In this document: one piece after another, positions 9,037-17,345 of the stretch
Position numbering within the stretch: the first letter of the stretch is position 1
Layout of the letters: the number at the start of each line of letters is the position of its first letter
NCBI GenBank assembly: GCA_020160935.1
Contig: JAIUPL010000034.1
Span: forward strand, 1-57,299
Source: Bacteroidota bacterium
Lineage (GTDB): Bacteria; Bacteroidota; Bacteroidia; Chitinophagales; Saprospiraceae
Reading direction: 5' to 3'
Length of the DNA: 57,299 nt
Made by a program: the position numbers and the translations under genes
The notes under the pieces: model-generated
The model's input: the letters and a program-made list of their open reading frames with translations, nothing else
Databases searched by the model: none
Told to the model about the DNA's origin: nothing

Positions 9037-9348
9037 ATGCGAAGAGATATTTTTCAGGCCATTGCCGACCCGAGCAGGCGCGCCATTCTGGCCCTCATTG
9101 CCATGCAGTCCATGACGCCTAATGCGCTTGCGGAACATTTTGACACCACCCGACAGGCGGTGTCGAAACACCTGCGCATCCTGACCGAGTGCCAACTGGT
9201 GACCACCCAGCAGCAGGGTCGGGAAATTTATTATCACCTTCAAATCGATAAAATGAAAGAAATCGATCGCTGGCTCCAGCAATTCAGGGCCATTTGGGAA
9301 ACGCGGTTTAGCCAACTCGACGAATTATTATCCACCACTAAAAAATGA
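9037..9348 (+). CDS. ArsR-family winged-helix transcriptional regulator
   Basis: A 103-residue winged-helix repressor. The ATG at 9037 fits the family N-terminus (RRDIFQAIADPSRRAIL), while the in-frame TTG at 9016 falls inside the putative operator. The recognition helix region is TTRQAVSKHLRILTECQLV and the wing is QQGREIYYHL. The cysteine metal-binding motif (ELCVCD) of metal-sensing ArsR proteins is absent. It belongs to the group encoded directly before an SRPBCC/AHSA1 protein; the next start follows after 3 bases. Two palindromes overlap its promoter, so autoregulation is likely. The signal is unknown. Confidence 0.92.
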   Translation: MRRDIFQAIADPSRRAILALIAMQSMTPNALAEHFDTTRQAVSKHLRILTECQLVTTQQQGREIYYHLQIDKMKEIDRWLQQFRAIWETRFSQLDELLSTTKK

Positions 9349-9351
9349 ACC

Positions 9352-9843
9352 ATGAACCCAGTCTTGCAATTTGACTTCGTAGTCGACCAGGAAAACAAAT
9401 CCATTCATGTAAAACGCGCATTCGCCGCCAGCCTCGACCGGGTGTGGAATGCCTGGACGCAGCCCGAACTTCTCGACCAGTGGTGGGCGCCCAGACCGTA
9501 TCGCACCGTCACCCAATCGATGGATTTTCGCGAAGGCGGCATGTGGCTGTATTACATGATTAGCCCAGAAAACGACAAACACTGGTGCAAAAACGATTAC
9601 CAAAGCATCGAGCCGCAAAAGCGTTTTTCGGGCCTCGACGCATTTTGTGATGAAAATGGAAATGTGAACATGGAAATGCCCAGAACCCGCTGGACGAATG
9701 TTTTTAGCGCAGAAGGCGACCACACACTGGTGTCGATTACACTTCAATACGAGCGCCTGGCCGATCTGGAAAAGATCATAGAACTAGGTTTCAAGGAAGG
9801 ATTTTCGATGGCGATGGGGAATCTGGATGAGTTGCTGGCGTAA
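9352..9843 (+). CDS. SRPBCC (AHSA1/START-like) domain protein
   Basis: A 163-residue protein with the SRPBCC/AHSA1 fold. The N-terminal strand RAFAASLDRVWNAWTQPELLDQWWAP is typical, followed by FREGGMWLYYM and the closing amphipathic helix with GNLDELLA. These helix-grip proteins form a deep hydrophobic pocket for small ligands. The ArsR+SRPBCC pair with a 3-base gap is a recurrent two-gene unit in bacteria, so the two are almost certainly co-transcribed from the promoter at 8973. The ligand and the process they control are not known. Confidence 0.9.
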   Translation: MNPVLQFDFVVDQENKSIHVKRAFAASLDRVWNAWTQPELLDQWWAPRPYRTVTQSMDFREGGMWLYYMISPENDKHWCKNDYQSIEPQKRFSGLDAFCDENGNVNMEMPRTRWTNVFSAEGDHTLVSITLQYERLADLEKIIELGFKEGFSMAMGNLDELLA

Positions 9844-9880
9844 AGTTGTATTTTTGTCAAGTAAATACACACTTCATTTG

Positions 9881-9927
9881 GTTCGGCTTTAGCCATTGTA
9901 AGAATATAAAGGTGGCTAGAGCCGAAC
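9881..9927. repeat. Hairpin with GTTCGGCTTTAGCC arms
   Basis: Arms at 9881-9894 and 9914-9927 pair over 14 bases with one G-U type mismatch, around a 19-base loop. No T-run follows, so it is not a standard terminator, although it lies 38 bases after the SRPBCC stop. The arm sequence resembles the outer end (GGTTCGGCTT-GCCTCA) of the larger inverted repeat at 15754-15988, suggesting a dispersed repeat family. Confidence 0.55.
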
Positions 9928-9957
9928 TATTCATTTCCCAAAAAATATTAGTAAGCA

Positions 9958-11130
9958 ATGAGATTTTACCGCTTCTTATTCAGTAATCTTTTTCTTCATC
10001 TGACATTTATACTTATTGCACAGCCGGATGAGGGCTTTACGATAAAATTAGGCACTCCTGATGCCAACGAATATGGCTCCTATATTTATATAAATGAACA
10101 CAATGAAATCATAACAGCATCATTTTCCGCGCAAATACAAACGAGGCAAAACCAATGTATCCTTCGAAAAATCGGGGCTGACGGGAAAATACTCTGGTCT
10201 ACTTTATATCCCGTTAATGATGTGACCATTTTCTCGGTTACACCTTGTCCTGATGGGTCGTTTGTAATGGGTGGAGATAAAAAAGATTTTTCAGGGAAGT
10301 TTGTAGGGGGCCAATCCATTCTGATAAAAATCGACTCCAACGGCCAACCGGTCTGGGAGAAAAAATATCAGTTTGCCAGCATGGATTATATAACTCAGAT
10401 ATTTCAACTCTTAGATGGGTACCTTTTCATGGCAGAAGGGCGTGTAGATACGGTCGAATTCAGCAAGCGAAGCAGGCTATTTTTGTGTAAATCAAATTCT
10501 GAAGGTGATATCGTCTGGAAAAAGGAATTTATCACAACCCCTCAGGCAGAGGGACGCATTATTGTTACCCCACTAAAAAATGGTAACTTCTACTGTATTT
10601 ATCCTGGAAATACGAATGATAAAAAATACCAGACACGTATTTTTACAATTACACCCAATGGAGATATACTAGATGAGGTAGAAATCATTGAACCCGGAAT
10701 TAGTTCTGTATTCGAACAGCCTGATGGTAGTATAGTATTTTTTCACAATAAAAAAACGAAAGACAGCACTGGGAAAAATACAAACAACGCTTACATATCA
10801 AAAATACAGGCAGACACACTTGCCAGGGTGCTGGAGTTGCCAGGGCAACATTTTTCGAGTTATGTGGAATTAAGGAATGGATATTATTATACACCTGGTG
10901 TGAAAGAAAACAAGTTGATCATCCAGCGGATAAAGGCTGAAAATTACAATATTGAGCAAGCAGAAGTTGTGCTCTCCCAAGACGTAGTTTTCGATGGTTT
11001 TGGACTCATGTACAATGGGTTCCTGCTGTTTTCAGGAATGGAAAGAATACCGCCCACAGATACTGCATCCTCCTTCAGGTTTGGAATGGTATTGAAAAAA
11101 GAGAAGATTGCTCAATATTTCAAGGAGTGA
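9958..11130 (+). CDS. Secreted hypothetical protein with propeller-like repeats
   Basis: A 390-residue protein with an N-terminal signal peptide (hydrophobic FLHLTFILIAQP). Repeats of the type ILRKIGADGKILWSTLYP, ILIKIDSNGQPVWEKKYQF and CKSNSEGDIVWKKEF recur about every 50-60 residues. This is the pattern of the bacterial outer-membrane or cell-surface propellers sometimes labelled PQQ-like or delta-60 repeats. There is no type IX sorting tail, unlike the next gene. The coding sequence has lower GC and more A/T-ending codons than its neighbours, as does the next gene, so the pair may have been acquired together. The function is unknown. Confidence 0.7.
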   Translation: MRFYRFLFSNLFLHLTFILIAQPDEGFTIKLGTPDANEYGSYIYINEHNEIITASFSAQIQTRQNQCILRKIGADGKILWSTLYPVNDVTIFSVTPCPDGSFVMGGDKKDFSGKFVGGQSILIKIDSNGQPVWEKKYQFASMDYITQIFQLLDGYLFMAEGRVDTVEFSKRSRLFLCKSNSEGDIVWKKEFITTPQAEGRIIVTPLKNGNFYCIYPGNTNDKKYQTRIFTITPNGDILDEVEIIEPGISSVFEQPDGSIVFFHNKKTKDSTGKNTNNAYISKIQADTLARVLELPGQHFSSYVELRNGYYYTPGVKENKLIIQRIKAENYNIEQAEVVLSQDVVFDGFGLMYNGFLLFSGMERIPPTDTASSFRFGMVLKKEKIAQYFKE

Positions 11131-11162
11131 GAACATATTCAATAAATTCAAAATAACAGCAT

Positions 11163-12500
11163 ATGAAAAATCGCTTCATTCTTCCATTATTTCTCCTTAC
11201 TTGCCAACAGTCCTATACCCAAAATTTCATCCCTTTGCTGGTAGATAGTTCGCACTATAGGTATTGGTATTACGATTTCATAAACGAACATGATACCGTC
11301 GTCATTGAAAACATCTCTGCCTATTCATACGATGCGGGCAATAAACTGATTCAGGAAAGAGGTGAAACATATCGCCACACATTTACATACGTTGCTGATA
11401 CAGTTATTAAAATTATGGAAGTAAAAGGGACTGGCAATACTTGGCAAGTTGATAGAAGAAATATTCGGGCATTCAGCAATGGCAAACCGGTAACCGATTT
11501 TACAGAGAAATTTACGCCCCCGGCCACCTGGAACAATACCCAGATACTTTATTTTTTCTACGATACCGCACTCCACGATACGATGTCATTGACCCGGCTG
11601 TGGCAAAACGGCGCATGGAAAGATTACTACAAAGAAGAACGGGAATACAATGAAGCCGGCGAAATGGTGCAGGAATTCGTCTATTACGCAGATGACACAG
11701 GCGTATTTAATTTCAATCAGGGCAAACGCTTTGAATATGACGCCAACCACCACCTTACAGAGGAAATCACACTGAAAGAGACCGCTACAGGAATACATAA
11801 TTCATCCAGAAGGGAGTGGCGGTACGGCAGCGATAACCTGCTGGACACCAATCGTTTAAGCCATTATTATGACGACGTTCCCTCCTATGTACTGATGAAT
11901 ACTTATGAATATGTCAGTCAGGATACTGTTATTCACCGGAATCATAACTGGAATTCAGAAGAGCAGGAATGGGAGTTAAGCAAAACCACTCTCTCCCACA
12001 GTTTCCCGGGCCCCGGCATTTATAGCAGCAAGCCCGACTCTATCGTGTCATTTTACTATTATGACAACAATCCGCCGTATTTGCCTGGCACCAAATGGTA
12101 TTACCGGTATGAAGACCTGGGTAACGGACAGATTTTCTACAAACAAGAGGAATTTATCTACGACGCGCCTACCGATACATGGTTTTCCAGGCAATTCACC
12201 AAGGAATGGTACCACCTGCCTTTGGCACTGGGAAGCAACGTTGCAGAAGAAGCGCCAACTGGCGTGAACGTTTATCCCAATCCTTGTAAATCCGGCCAGG
12301 CATTGCAAATTGCGCATTTGCCAGCACAGTCCGCAAATATGGAATTGCTTTTTTTCGATGTCCAAGGCAGGCTAGTGTCCAGAGAAATATCGGGCGTACC
12401 AGCAGAAGCGCAAGCACCCACTAAACCCGGCGTGTATTTTTTGCTGGTTCGTGCAGCAGGGCGTTTCGTAGGCGTTGTGAAACTGGTGGTAGCAGACTGA
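11163..12500 (+). CDS. T9SS type A sorting domain-containing secreted protein
   Basis: A 445-residue secreted protein with a short signal peptide (FILPLFLLTCQQSYTQ). The central region is made of short RHS-like or YD-like units (KLIQERGETYRHTFTY, FEYDANHHLTEEITL, NTYEYVSQDTV), each with an aromatic-rich beta pattern. The last ~80 residues are a type IX secretion C-terminal domain: VNVYPNPCKSG, then LLFFDVQGRLVSRE, then PGVYFLLVRAAGRFVGVVKLVV. Such domains direct export through the Por/Gld machinery and surface attachment. It follows the propeller gene after 32 bases. No enzymatic motif was identified; an adhesin or surface structural role is a guess. Confidence 0.82.
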   Translation: MKNRFILPLFLLTCQQSYTQNFIPLLVDSSHYRYWYYDFINEHDTVVIENISAYSYDAGNKLIQERGETYRHTFTYVADTVIKIMEVKGTGNTWQVDRRNIRAFSNGKPVTDFTEKFTPPATWNNTQILYFFYDTALHDTMSLTRLWQNGAWKDYYKEEREYNEAGEMVQEFVYYADDTGVFNFNQGKRFEYDANHHLTEEITLKETATGIHNSSRREWRYGSDNLLDTNRLSHYYDDVPSYVLMNTYEYVSQDTVIHRNHNWNSEEQEWELSKTTLSHSFPGPGIYSSKPDSIVSFYYYDNNPPYLPGTKWYYRYEDLGNGQIFYKQEEFIYDAPTDTWFSRQFTKEWYHLPLALGSNVAEEAPTGVNVYPNPCKSGQALQIAHLPAQSANMELLFFDVQGRLVSREISGVPAEAQAPTKPGVYFLLVRAAGRFVGVVKLVVAD

Positions 12501-12504
12501 TCCA

Positions 12505-13137
12505 CTACCCTTTTCCCAGCATCCGATCCAGTTCCTCTTCCCCGGCCTGTTCAAAAACGGGTTTATGGAAACGGTGCAGTTTTCCCAGTATATGCAGCAG
12601 GTCTGTCTTTTCTGCTTCGCTGAGGTCGGCCACTACGATGTCAGACAGTTTGAGGACGCCCGCCTGCACCGATTCGAACGCTGTGCGGCCTGCGTCGGTG
12701 AGTCCGATCAATTTGGCGCGCTTGTCGTCGGGGTGCGCAAACTCCTGCAGCAGCCCTTGTTTCAACATGCGTTTCAACACTTCATTGCCCGATGATTTTT
12801 CCATAATGCACTGGCGAATAACATCCGATTTTTTGAGTTGCTGATATGGGTAAAGGGTAATGAGCACTCCCCAGTCGTCGTCGGAGTAAATGGCCGAATC
12901 GCGAAACACGCGGCGGCTGTAAAACTGTGCATAACGAGCCATAAAACTCAGGTACATGGCAATAAGGCCGTTCAAAGGGGGCGCTCCAGTCGGCCGGGCC
13001 TCCTTTTTAAACTGACGCGAGGGACTAGTGATCAGCCAACTGATAAAGTTTTCGCGGTCGAACGCCTGTGTATTGCCCCCTTCCGACTCGTAGGCCTGTA
13101 CGAGATCCAGCAAGTTTCGGATGAAGTCGAGATGCAT
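12505..13137 (-). CDS. MarR-family winged-helix transcriptional regulator
   Basis: A 210-residue protein. The C-terminal two thirds hold a MarR winged helix: DWGVLITLYPYQQLKKSDVIRQCIMEKSSGNEVLKRML, with the wing DDKRAKLIGLTDAGR. A helical dimerisation segment (EAEKTDLLHILGKLHRF) follows. The N-terminal 70 residues are longer than in minimal MarR proteins. It is transcribed divergently from the TonB receptor at 13272, with 134 bases between the starts, so control of that receptor as well as itself is plausible. The stop is 4 bases from the stop of the convergent T9SS-cargo gene. Confidence 0.85.
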   Translation of the reverse strand: MHLDFIRNLLDLVQAYESEGGNTQAFDRENFISWLITSPSRQFKKEARPTGAPPLNGLIAMYLSFMARYAQFYSRRVFRDSAIYSDDDWGVLITLYPYQQLKKSDVIRQCIMEKSSGNEVLKRMLKQGLLQEFAHPDDKRAKLIGLTDAGRTAFESVQAGVLKLSDIVVADLSEAEKTDLLHILGKLHRFHKPVFEQAGEEELDRMLGKG

Positions 13138-13183
13138 TTAGTATGATATAAAATTTATTTTTTAAAAAAAGTTTTACATCGCA

Positions 13184-13214
13184 CAAACATAATAAGTAGC
13201 GACTTGTTTACCAA
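13184..13214 (-). promoter_or_regulatory. Candidate Bacteroidota promoter for the MarR gene
   Basis: Read on the minus strand: TTGG (13214-13211; 3 of 4 bases of the -33 TTTG), a 19-base spacer, then TATGTTTG (13191-13184; perfect TAnnTTTG). Transcription would start near 13178, about 40 bases before the ATG at 13137. Confidence 0.45.
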
Positions 13215-13271
13215 CGCATTTCCGATCTATTGCAACTTCATCAACAAGAATCTACTTTACAGGCAACGGTT

Positions 13272-15728
13272 ATGCGTTATTTTACCTTATTTGTATTCCT
13301 TTCATGGGGCTATTTTGATGCACAGGCCCAGAACACCGGCACCCTCACAGGCACCGTAAAAGACAAACTCACACAGGAAGCGCTGATAGGTGTCACCATT
13401 CGGCTGGAAGGCGCGGATCTGGGCACCACCACCGATGTGGATGGCAATTTCAGGATTGCCGGTATTCCACCCAAATCCTACAATGTAGCGGCAAGTTACA
13501 TAGGCTATACGCCTCAAACCCGGTATAACGTGGTGATGACTACCGGTAATGCCAATCAGTTGAACTTCGAACTGGAGCCCGACAGCAAAACGCTGGGCGA
13601 AGTGGTCGTGTCGGAAAATCGTTCGGTGCGCATCGCTTCCATTGAAACGCCCCTTTCCATTCAAAACCTGTCGGTGGAGGAAATCAAAAGTAATCCGGGC
13701 GGCAATTTCGACATCAGCCGCGTGGTGCAGGCGCTGCCCGGCGTGGGTGGCGTGAGCGGCACGGGTGGCGGATTTCGCAACGACCTGATTATCCGCGGCG
13801 GCGGCCCCAGCGAAAACGTGTATTACCTGGACGGGGTGGAAATTCCGGTTATCAACCACTTCACCACGCAAGGCGCGGCAGGCGGACCGACGGGCATGCT
13901 CAATGTGTCGTTTATCGAAGATGCCACCCTGGCGAGCAGCGCCTTCAATGCCCGTTACGACAATGCCTTGTCGTCGGTGCTGCAATTCCGCCAGCGCGAT
14001 GGCAACCCGGAGCGTATTCAGGGCAATATTCGGGTGGGCGCATCCGAAACAGCTTTCACTGCCGAAGGGCCGCTGGGCAAAAAGAATGGAAAAACAACTT
14101 TTCTGGCTTCAGCCAGGAGGTCTTATCTGCAATTTTTGTTTAAAGCCATTGGTTTGCCAATTCGGCCTGATTACTGGGATTTTCAGTATAAAGTGACGCA
14201 TAAAATTGATGCCAAAACGACCTTCACAGCACTGGGCGTCGGCGCCATCGATGATTTTTATTTTGAAGCACCTAAAGATGCCACACCCGAAAACCTGTAC
14301 ATCCTGAGTTCGGTACCGGGCATCAATCAGTGGAACTACACGCAGGGTTTTGCACTCAAGCGCCTGATTAACAACGGCTTCTGGAACCTGACCCTGAGCC
14401 GCAATATGCTGGACAACCAACTCGATCAGTTTGCCGACAACATCGACGGCAAGCAAAGCGACGAATCGAAGCGCATTCTGGGTATCAAAAGCCAGGAGAT
14501 TGAAAACAAACTCCGCTTCGACCTCAACCGCTACGCGGGGGCATGGAAATACAGCGTCGGGGCAATGGCGCAATATGTAAAATACAACAACGATTCCTAC
14601 ACCCGTCTGCGCGCTGAAATTCGCGATTCGCTGGGCAATGTGGTGCAGCCGGCGGTGGTAAACCAGTTTAATACCGCCATCGATTTTTTCAAGTTCGGGC
14701 TTTTTGCGCAGATCAACCGGACGTTTTTTGATGAGCGCCTGGGCGTTTCTGCGGGCATTCGCACAGATGGAAATACGTTTACCGACGATGGTGCCCAATT
14801 GCTGCGTACCCTGAGCCCCCGGCTCAACCTGAGTTATGCGGTTGCACCCCGTTGGAAGGTAAATGCTTCGGTGGGGCGTTATTTCAAAATGCCGCTTTAT
14901 ACGGTGTTGGGCTACCGAGACGACGCAGGGGTGCTGGTGAACAAAGACCAGCCGTATCTGCGGAGCACCCACTATGTAGCCGGGCTGGAATTTGTGCCCA
15001 GCCGTGTGCTCCGATTTACCCTGGAAGGTTTTTACAAACACTATGACGACTACCCTATTGGTACGTTTAATGGTATTTCTCTGGCCAATCAAGGCGGCGG
15101 ATTCGGTATCCTGGGCAACGAACGCGTCCTTTCACAAGGAGTGGGGGAAGCGTATGGTTTGGAGTTGTTTGCTCAACAAAAACTGAACAAAAACCTGTAT
15201 TTCACGGGGTCTTACACGTTGTTTTGGTCGCAATTCAGCAACCTGGATGGCAAGGTACTGGCCTCTGCATGGGACAATCGCCACTTGCTGTCGCTGCTGG
15301 CAGGCTACAAATTTCGGCGCAACTGGGAATTGGGCATGAAATACCGGCTGCAAGGTGGTTTGCCCTACACGCCCCTTGATCTGGAAGCCAGCCAACGCAA
15401 CTATGCCACTATCGGCACCGGTGTACTCGATTACAGCAGGCTGAATTCCCTGCGACTGGGCAATTTCAGTCAGTTGGATATCCGGGTGGACAAGAAGTGG
15501 AATTTCCGGCGTTCGACGCTCGATATTTTTATTGATATTCAGAACCTGCTGAATACCGTGAATCCAGCACCGCCCAACTATACGTTCCAGCGCACGGCTG
15601 ATGGCAGCGCATTCGTGACCACCGACGGGCAGCCGCTGCGTGCCGACGGGAGCAATGCGGTTCCGTTGTTGCTGGAAAACACGGAAGGGGCGCTGTTGCC
15701 GAGTGTGGGTATTGTGGTGGAGTTTTGA
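13272..15728 (+). CDS. TonB-dependent receptor with carboxypeptidase-like regulatory domain
   Basis: An 818-residue outer-membrane receptor. The ATG at 13272 is chosen over a TTG-type start 42 bases upstream because it opens a proper signal peptide (MRYFTLFVFLSWGYFDAQAQ). A carboxypeptidase D regulatory-like domain covers about 23-105 (GTVKDKLTQEALIGVTI, GNFRIAGIPP). A plug domain covers about 130-240 (ALPGVGGVSG, LIIRGGGPSENVYYLDG). The C-terminal barrel ends with a phenylalanine (IVVEF). It is a receptor of the FecA-like size class, not a SusC, and no SusD or DUF4249 partner lies beside it. The divergent MarR gene is a likely regulator. The ligand is unknown. Confidence 0.93.
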   Translation: MRYFTLFVFLSWGYFDAQAQNTGTLTGTVKDKLTQEALIGVTIRLEGADLGTTTDVDGNFRIAGIPPKSYNVAASYIGYTPQTRYNVVMTTGNANQLNFELEPDSKTLGEVVVSENRSVRIASIETPLSIQNLSVEEIKSNPGGNFDISRVVQALPGVGGVSGTGGGFRNDLIIRGGGPSENVYYLDGVEIPVINHFTTQGAAGGPTGMLNVSFIEDATLASSAFNARYDNALSSVLQFRQRDGNPERIQGNIRVGASETAFTAEGPLGKKNGKTTFLASARRSYLQFLFKAIGLPIRPDYWDFQYKVTHKIDAKTTFTALGVGAIDDFYFEAPKDATPENLYILSSVPGINQWNYTQGFALKRLINNGFWNLTLSRNMLDNQLDQFADNIDGKQSDESKRILGIKSQEIENKLRFDLNRYAGAWKYSVGAMAQYVKYNNDSYTRLRAEIRDSLGNVVQPAVVNQFNTAIDFFKFGLFAQINRTFFDERLGVSAGIRTDGNTFTDDGAQLLRTLSPRLNLSYAVAPRWKVNASVGRYFKMPLYTVLGYRDDAGVLVNKDQPYLRSTHYVAGLEFVPSRVLRFTLEGFYKHYDDYPIGTFNGISLANQGGGFGILGNERVLSQGVGEAYGLELFAQQKLNKNLYFTGSYTLFWSQFSNLDGKVLASAWDNRHLLSLLAGYKFRRNWELGMKYRLQGGLPYTPLDLEASQRNYATIGTGVLDYSRLNSLRLGNFSQLDIRVDKKWNFRRSTLDIFIDIQNLLNTVNPAPPNYTFQRTADGSAFVTTDGQPLRADGSNAVPLLLENTEGALLPSVGIVVEF

Positions 15729-15753
15729 ACGGGGGGTGGTTTATATTTTTATA

Positions 15754-15988
15754 GATTTCCGGTTCGGCTTCGCCTCACGCAGGAAAATCCGGATGGAGCG
15801 GATCAAGCGGATGAAATGGATTTTTTTAGGGTTTATCACTCTATTCTATTGTTTGTGGTTGCTGGACTCTAATTTGCACTCTCTTTCATATGAAAACCAG
15901 TGGCCGACAGGCCACTCAAAATCCATTTCATCCGCTTGATCCGCTCCATCCAGATTTCCATGGGTGAGGCTAAGCCGAACCGGAAATC
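15754..15988. repeat. Long imperfect inverted repeat (71-bp arms)
   Basis: Arms at 15754-15824 and 15918-15988 are complementary over 71 bases with about five mismatches and no gaps, around a 93-base loop. The outer end contains GGTTCGGCTT-GCCTCAC, the inner part GGATGGAGCGGATCAAGCGG. It fills nearly all of the space between the receptor stop and the DUF2461 start. There is no T-run and no ORF inside. It behaves like a mobile or REP-type palindrome more than a simple terminator. Confidence 0.75.
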
Positions 15989-16025
15989 CTCTCAAAAAAC
16001 CAGCATCTTGTCCTTTCAACAATCT

Positions 16026-16700
16026 ATGCGCATCCAACCCTCTACCCTCCAATTCCTCGCCGATCTGGCTGACAACAACCACCGCGACTGGTTTCAGGCC
16101 AACAAGGATCGCTACGAATCTGCCCTTGCCGATGCCAAAGCATTGACAAAAGCCGTCGAAAATGCCCTGAACGAAACGGACCGGATAGAGTCGTCGAACC
16201 TGTTCCGGATTTACCGGGATGTGCGTTTTTCCAAGGACAAGTCGCCGTACAAGAACAATTTCGGTATCGGTTTCCGGCGCGCCACCAAACGCCTGCGTGG
16301 CGGGTATTACCTCCAACTGGAGCCGGGCGCTTCCTTTGTGGGCGGCGGCTTCTGGCAGCCCGAAGCGCATGATCTCAAACGTATCCGCGATGAGTTTGCC
16401 TTCGACGACCAGCCGATTCGGCAAATTATTGCTGCACCGGATTTTCAGCGGTATTTCGGTGGCTTGCAAGGCGAGGAACTGAAAACGGCGCCACAGGGGT
16501 ACGAAAAAGATCACCCGGCGATCGACCTGATCCGGAAAAAGGGGTTTGTTGTGATGCGCCCATTTACCGATGCGGAAGTGACCAGCGAGGATTTTCTGAA
16601 TGAGGTTAGAAAGACGTTTGAAGCCATGCGGCCCTTTTTTGATTATATGAGTATGGTGCTGACGACGAATTTGAACGGGGAGAGTTTGTTGGGAGATTGA
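16026..16700 (+). CDS. DUF2461 (TIGR02453) family protein
   Basis: A 224-residue protein of normal family length from the ATG at 16026. The frame runs upstream to 15900 through the inverted repeat, which is not part of the protein. Family signatures are FLADLADNNHRDWFQANKDRYE near the start, FRIYRDVRFSKDKSPYKNNFGIGF at about 65-90, and GGGFWQPE, which is typical of the central sheet. DUF2461 proteins are widespread and conserved; their biochemical function is not established. The gene stands alone between repeat DNA and a convergent gene. Confidence 0.9.
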   Translation: MRIQPSTLQFLADLADNNHRDWFQANKDRYESALADAKALTKAVENALNETDRIESSNLFRIYRDVRFSKDKSPYKNNFGIGFRRATKRLRGGYYLQLEPGASFVGGGFWQPEAHDLKRIRDEFAFDDQPIRQIIAAPDFQRYFGGLQGEELKTAPQGYEKDHPAIDLIRKKGFVVMRPFTDAEVTSEDFLNEVRKTFEAMRPFFDYMSMVLTTNLNGESLLGD

Positions 16701-16712
16701 ATGGAATCGAAA

Positions 16713-17117
16713 TTACCACACCTGCCTGATGCCGTATTCAAATATGAGTTTTATTCCGATTACTACGGCTAACATGCCCAGAAAGCGATACAGGTAATAC
16801 ATACCTTTTTCGATAAGGTCAGGTTGTTCATTTTTCAGGCCCTTGTTGAGGTGACGCTGAAACAGGTAGAGATATGGTATGGGTGCGAGCAGGCAAATCA
16901 AGTCCAGGATGCCCGGGAAATACCATTTAAAACGGCCGTACAGGGATGACCGAGCCCAAGGATTCATGCGTACCCATCCCCACGACATAACATATGTGAG
17001 TATCCACCAGGCCGCGTATCCCGCAGTAATCCAGAATAACCAACGACTTACTTTGGCCAGTTGTGTAAGGGTTTGTGGAGAGATATTTTGCATGTACTGG
17101 CTTTTTGAAAGTTGCAT
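16713..17117 (-). CDS. Small hypothetical membrane protein
   Basis: About 134 residues with three hydrophobic segments: WLFWITAGYAAWWILTYVM, ILDLICLLAPIPYLYLF and LYRFLGMLAVVIGIKLIF. The start is uncertain: ATG at 17117 or 17093, with a TTG at 17144 also in frame. I did not recognise the family. It is convergent with the DUF2461 gene (12 bases between stops), and its upstream side abuts a CACAGGGC palindromic repeat. Base usage is a little more A/T-rich than the neighbours. It is probably a real gene because of the long clean frame and membrane-like composition. Confidence 0.65.
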   Translation of the reverse strand: MQLSKSQYMQNISPQTLTQLAKVSRWLFWITAGYAAWWILTYVMSWGWVRMNPWARSSLYGRFKWYFPGILDLICLLAPIPYLYLFQRHLNKGLKNEQPDLIEKGMYYLYRFLGMLAVVIGIKLIFEYGIRQVW

Positions 17118-17162
17118 GGATTGGGTGGAATATGATTGAATCAAATTGAATTGAATACGAAT

Positions 17163-17210
17163 ACACAGGGCGTTGCCCTGTGCTATTGAATACGCCCTTT
17201 CAGGGCTGTA
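17163..17210. repeat. Double-palindrome repeat (CACAGGGC / GCCCTTTCAGGGC), copy 1
   Basis: Two adjacent hairpins: CACAGGGC-GTT-GCCCTGTG at 17164-17182 and the GCCCTTTCAGGGC palindrome at about 17194-17206, joined by a short TATTGAATAC-type spacer. The same unit recurs at 41048-41091 and 41135-41178 in reverse orientation, with a decayed copy at 23934-23974. It is intergenic. Confidence 0.75.
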
Positions 17211-17251
17211 AGTGGGGTGTGTTTATATTATTTTCAGACTTCTCATATTCT

Positions 17252-17345
17252 TACACTCTCACACCTCTCACTCTCTCACCCTCTCACTCTCTCACATCTC
17301 TCACCCTCTCACATCTCTCACATCTCTCACCCTCTCTCACCTCTA
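17252..17345. repeat. CTCTCAC tandem tract, locus 1
   Basis: About 95 bases made almost only of CTCTCAC, CTCTCACC and CTCACAT units. The tract runs into the 3' end of the minus-strand hybrid regulator, whose stop codon (17327-17329) lies inside it. Related tracts occur at 24006, 40885 and 41336. Confidence 0.8.

Noticed and set aside
2625-15728. The two TonB receptors considered as SusC members of polysaccharide loci
   Set aside because: They are shorter than SusC, have no SusD-type partner and no glycoside hydrolases nearby. One has a DUF4249 partner instead.
17252-17345. CTCTCAC tract considered as a CRISPR array
   Set aside because: The units are 7-8 bases without unique spacers and no cas genes are present.
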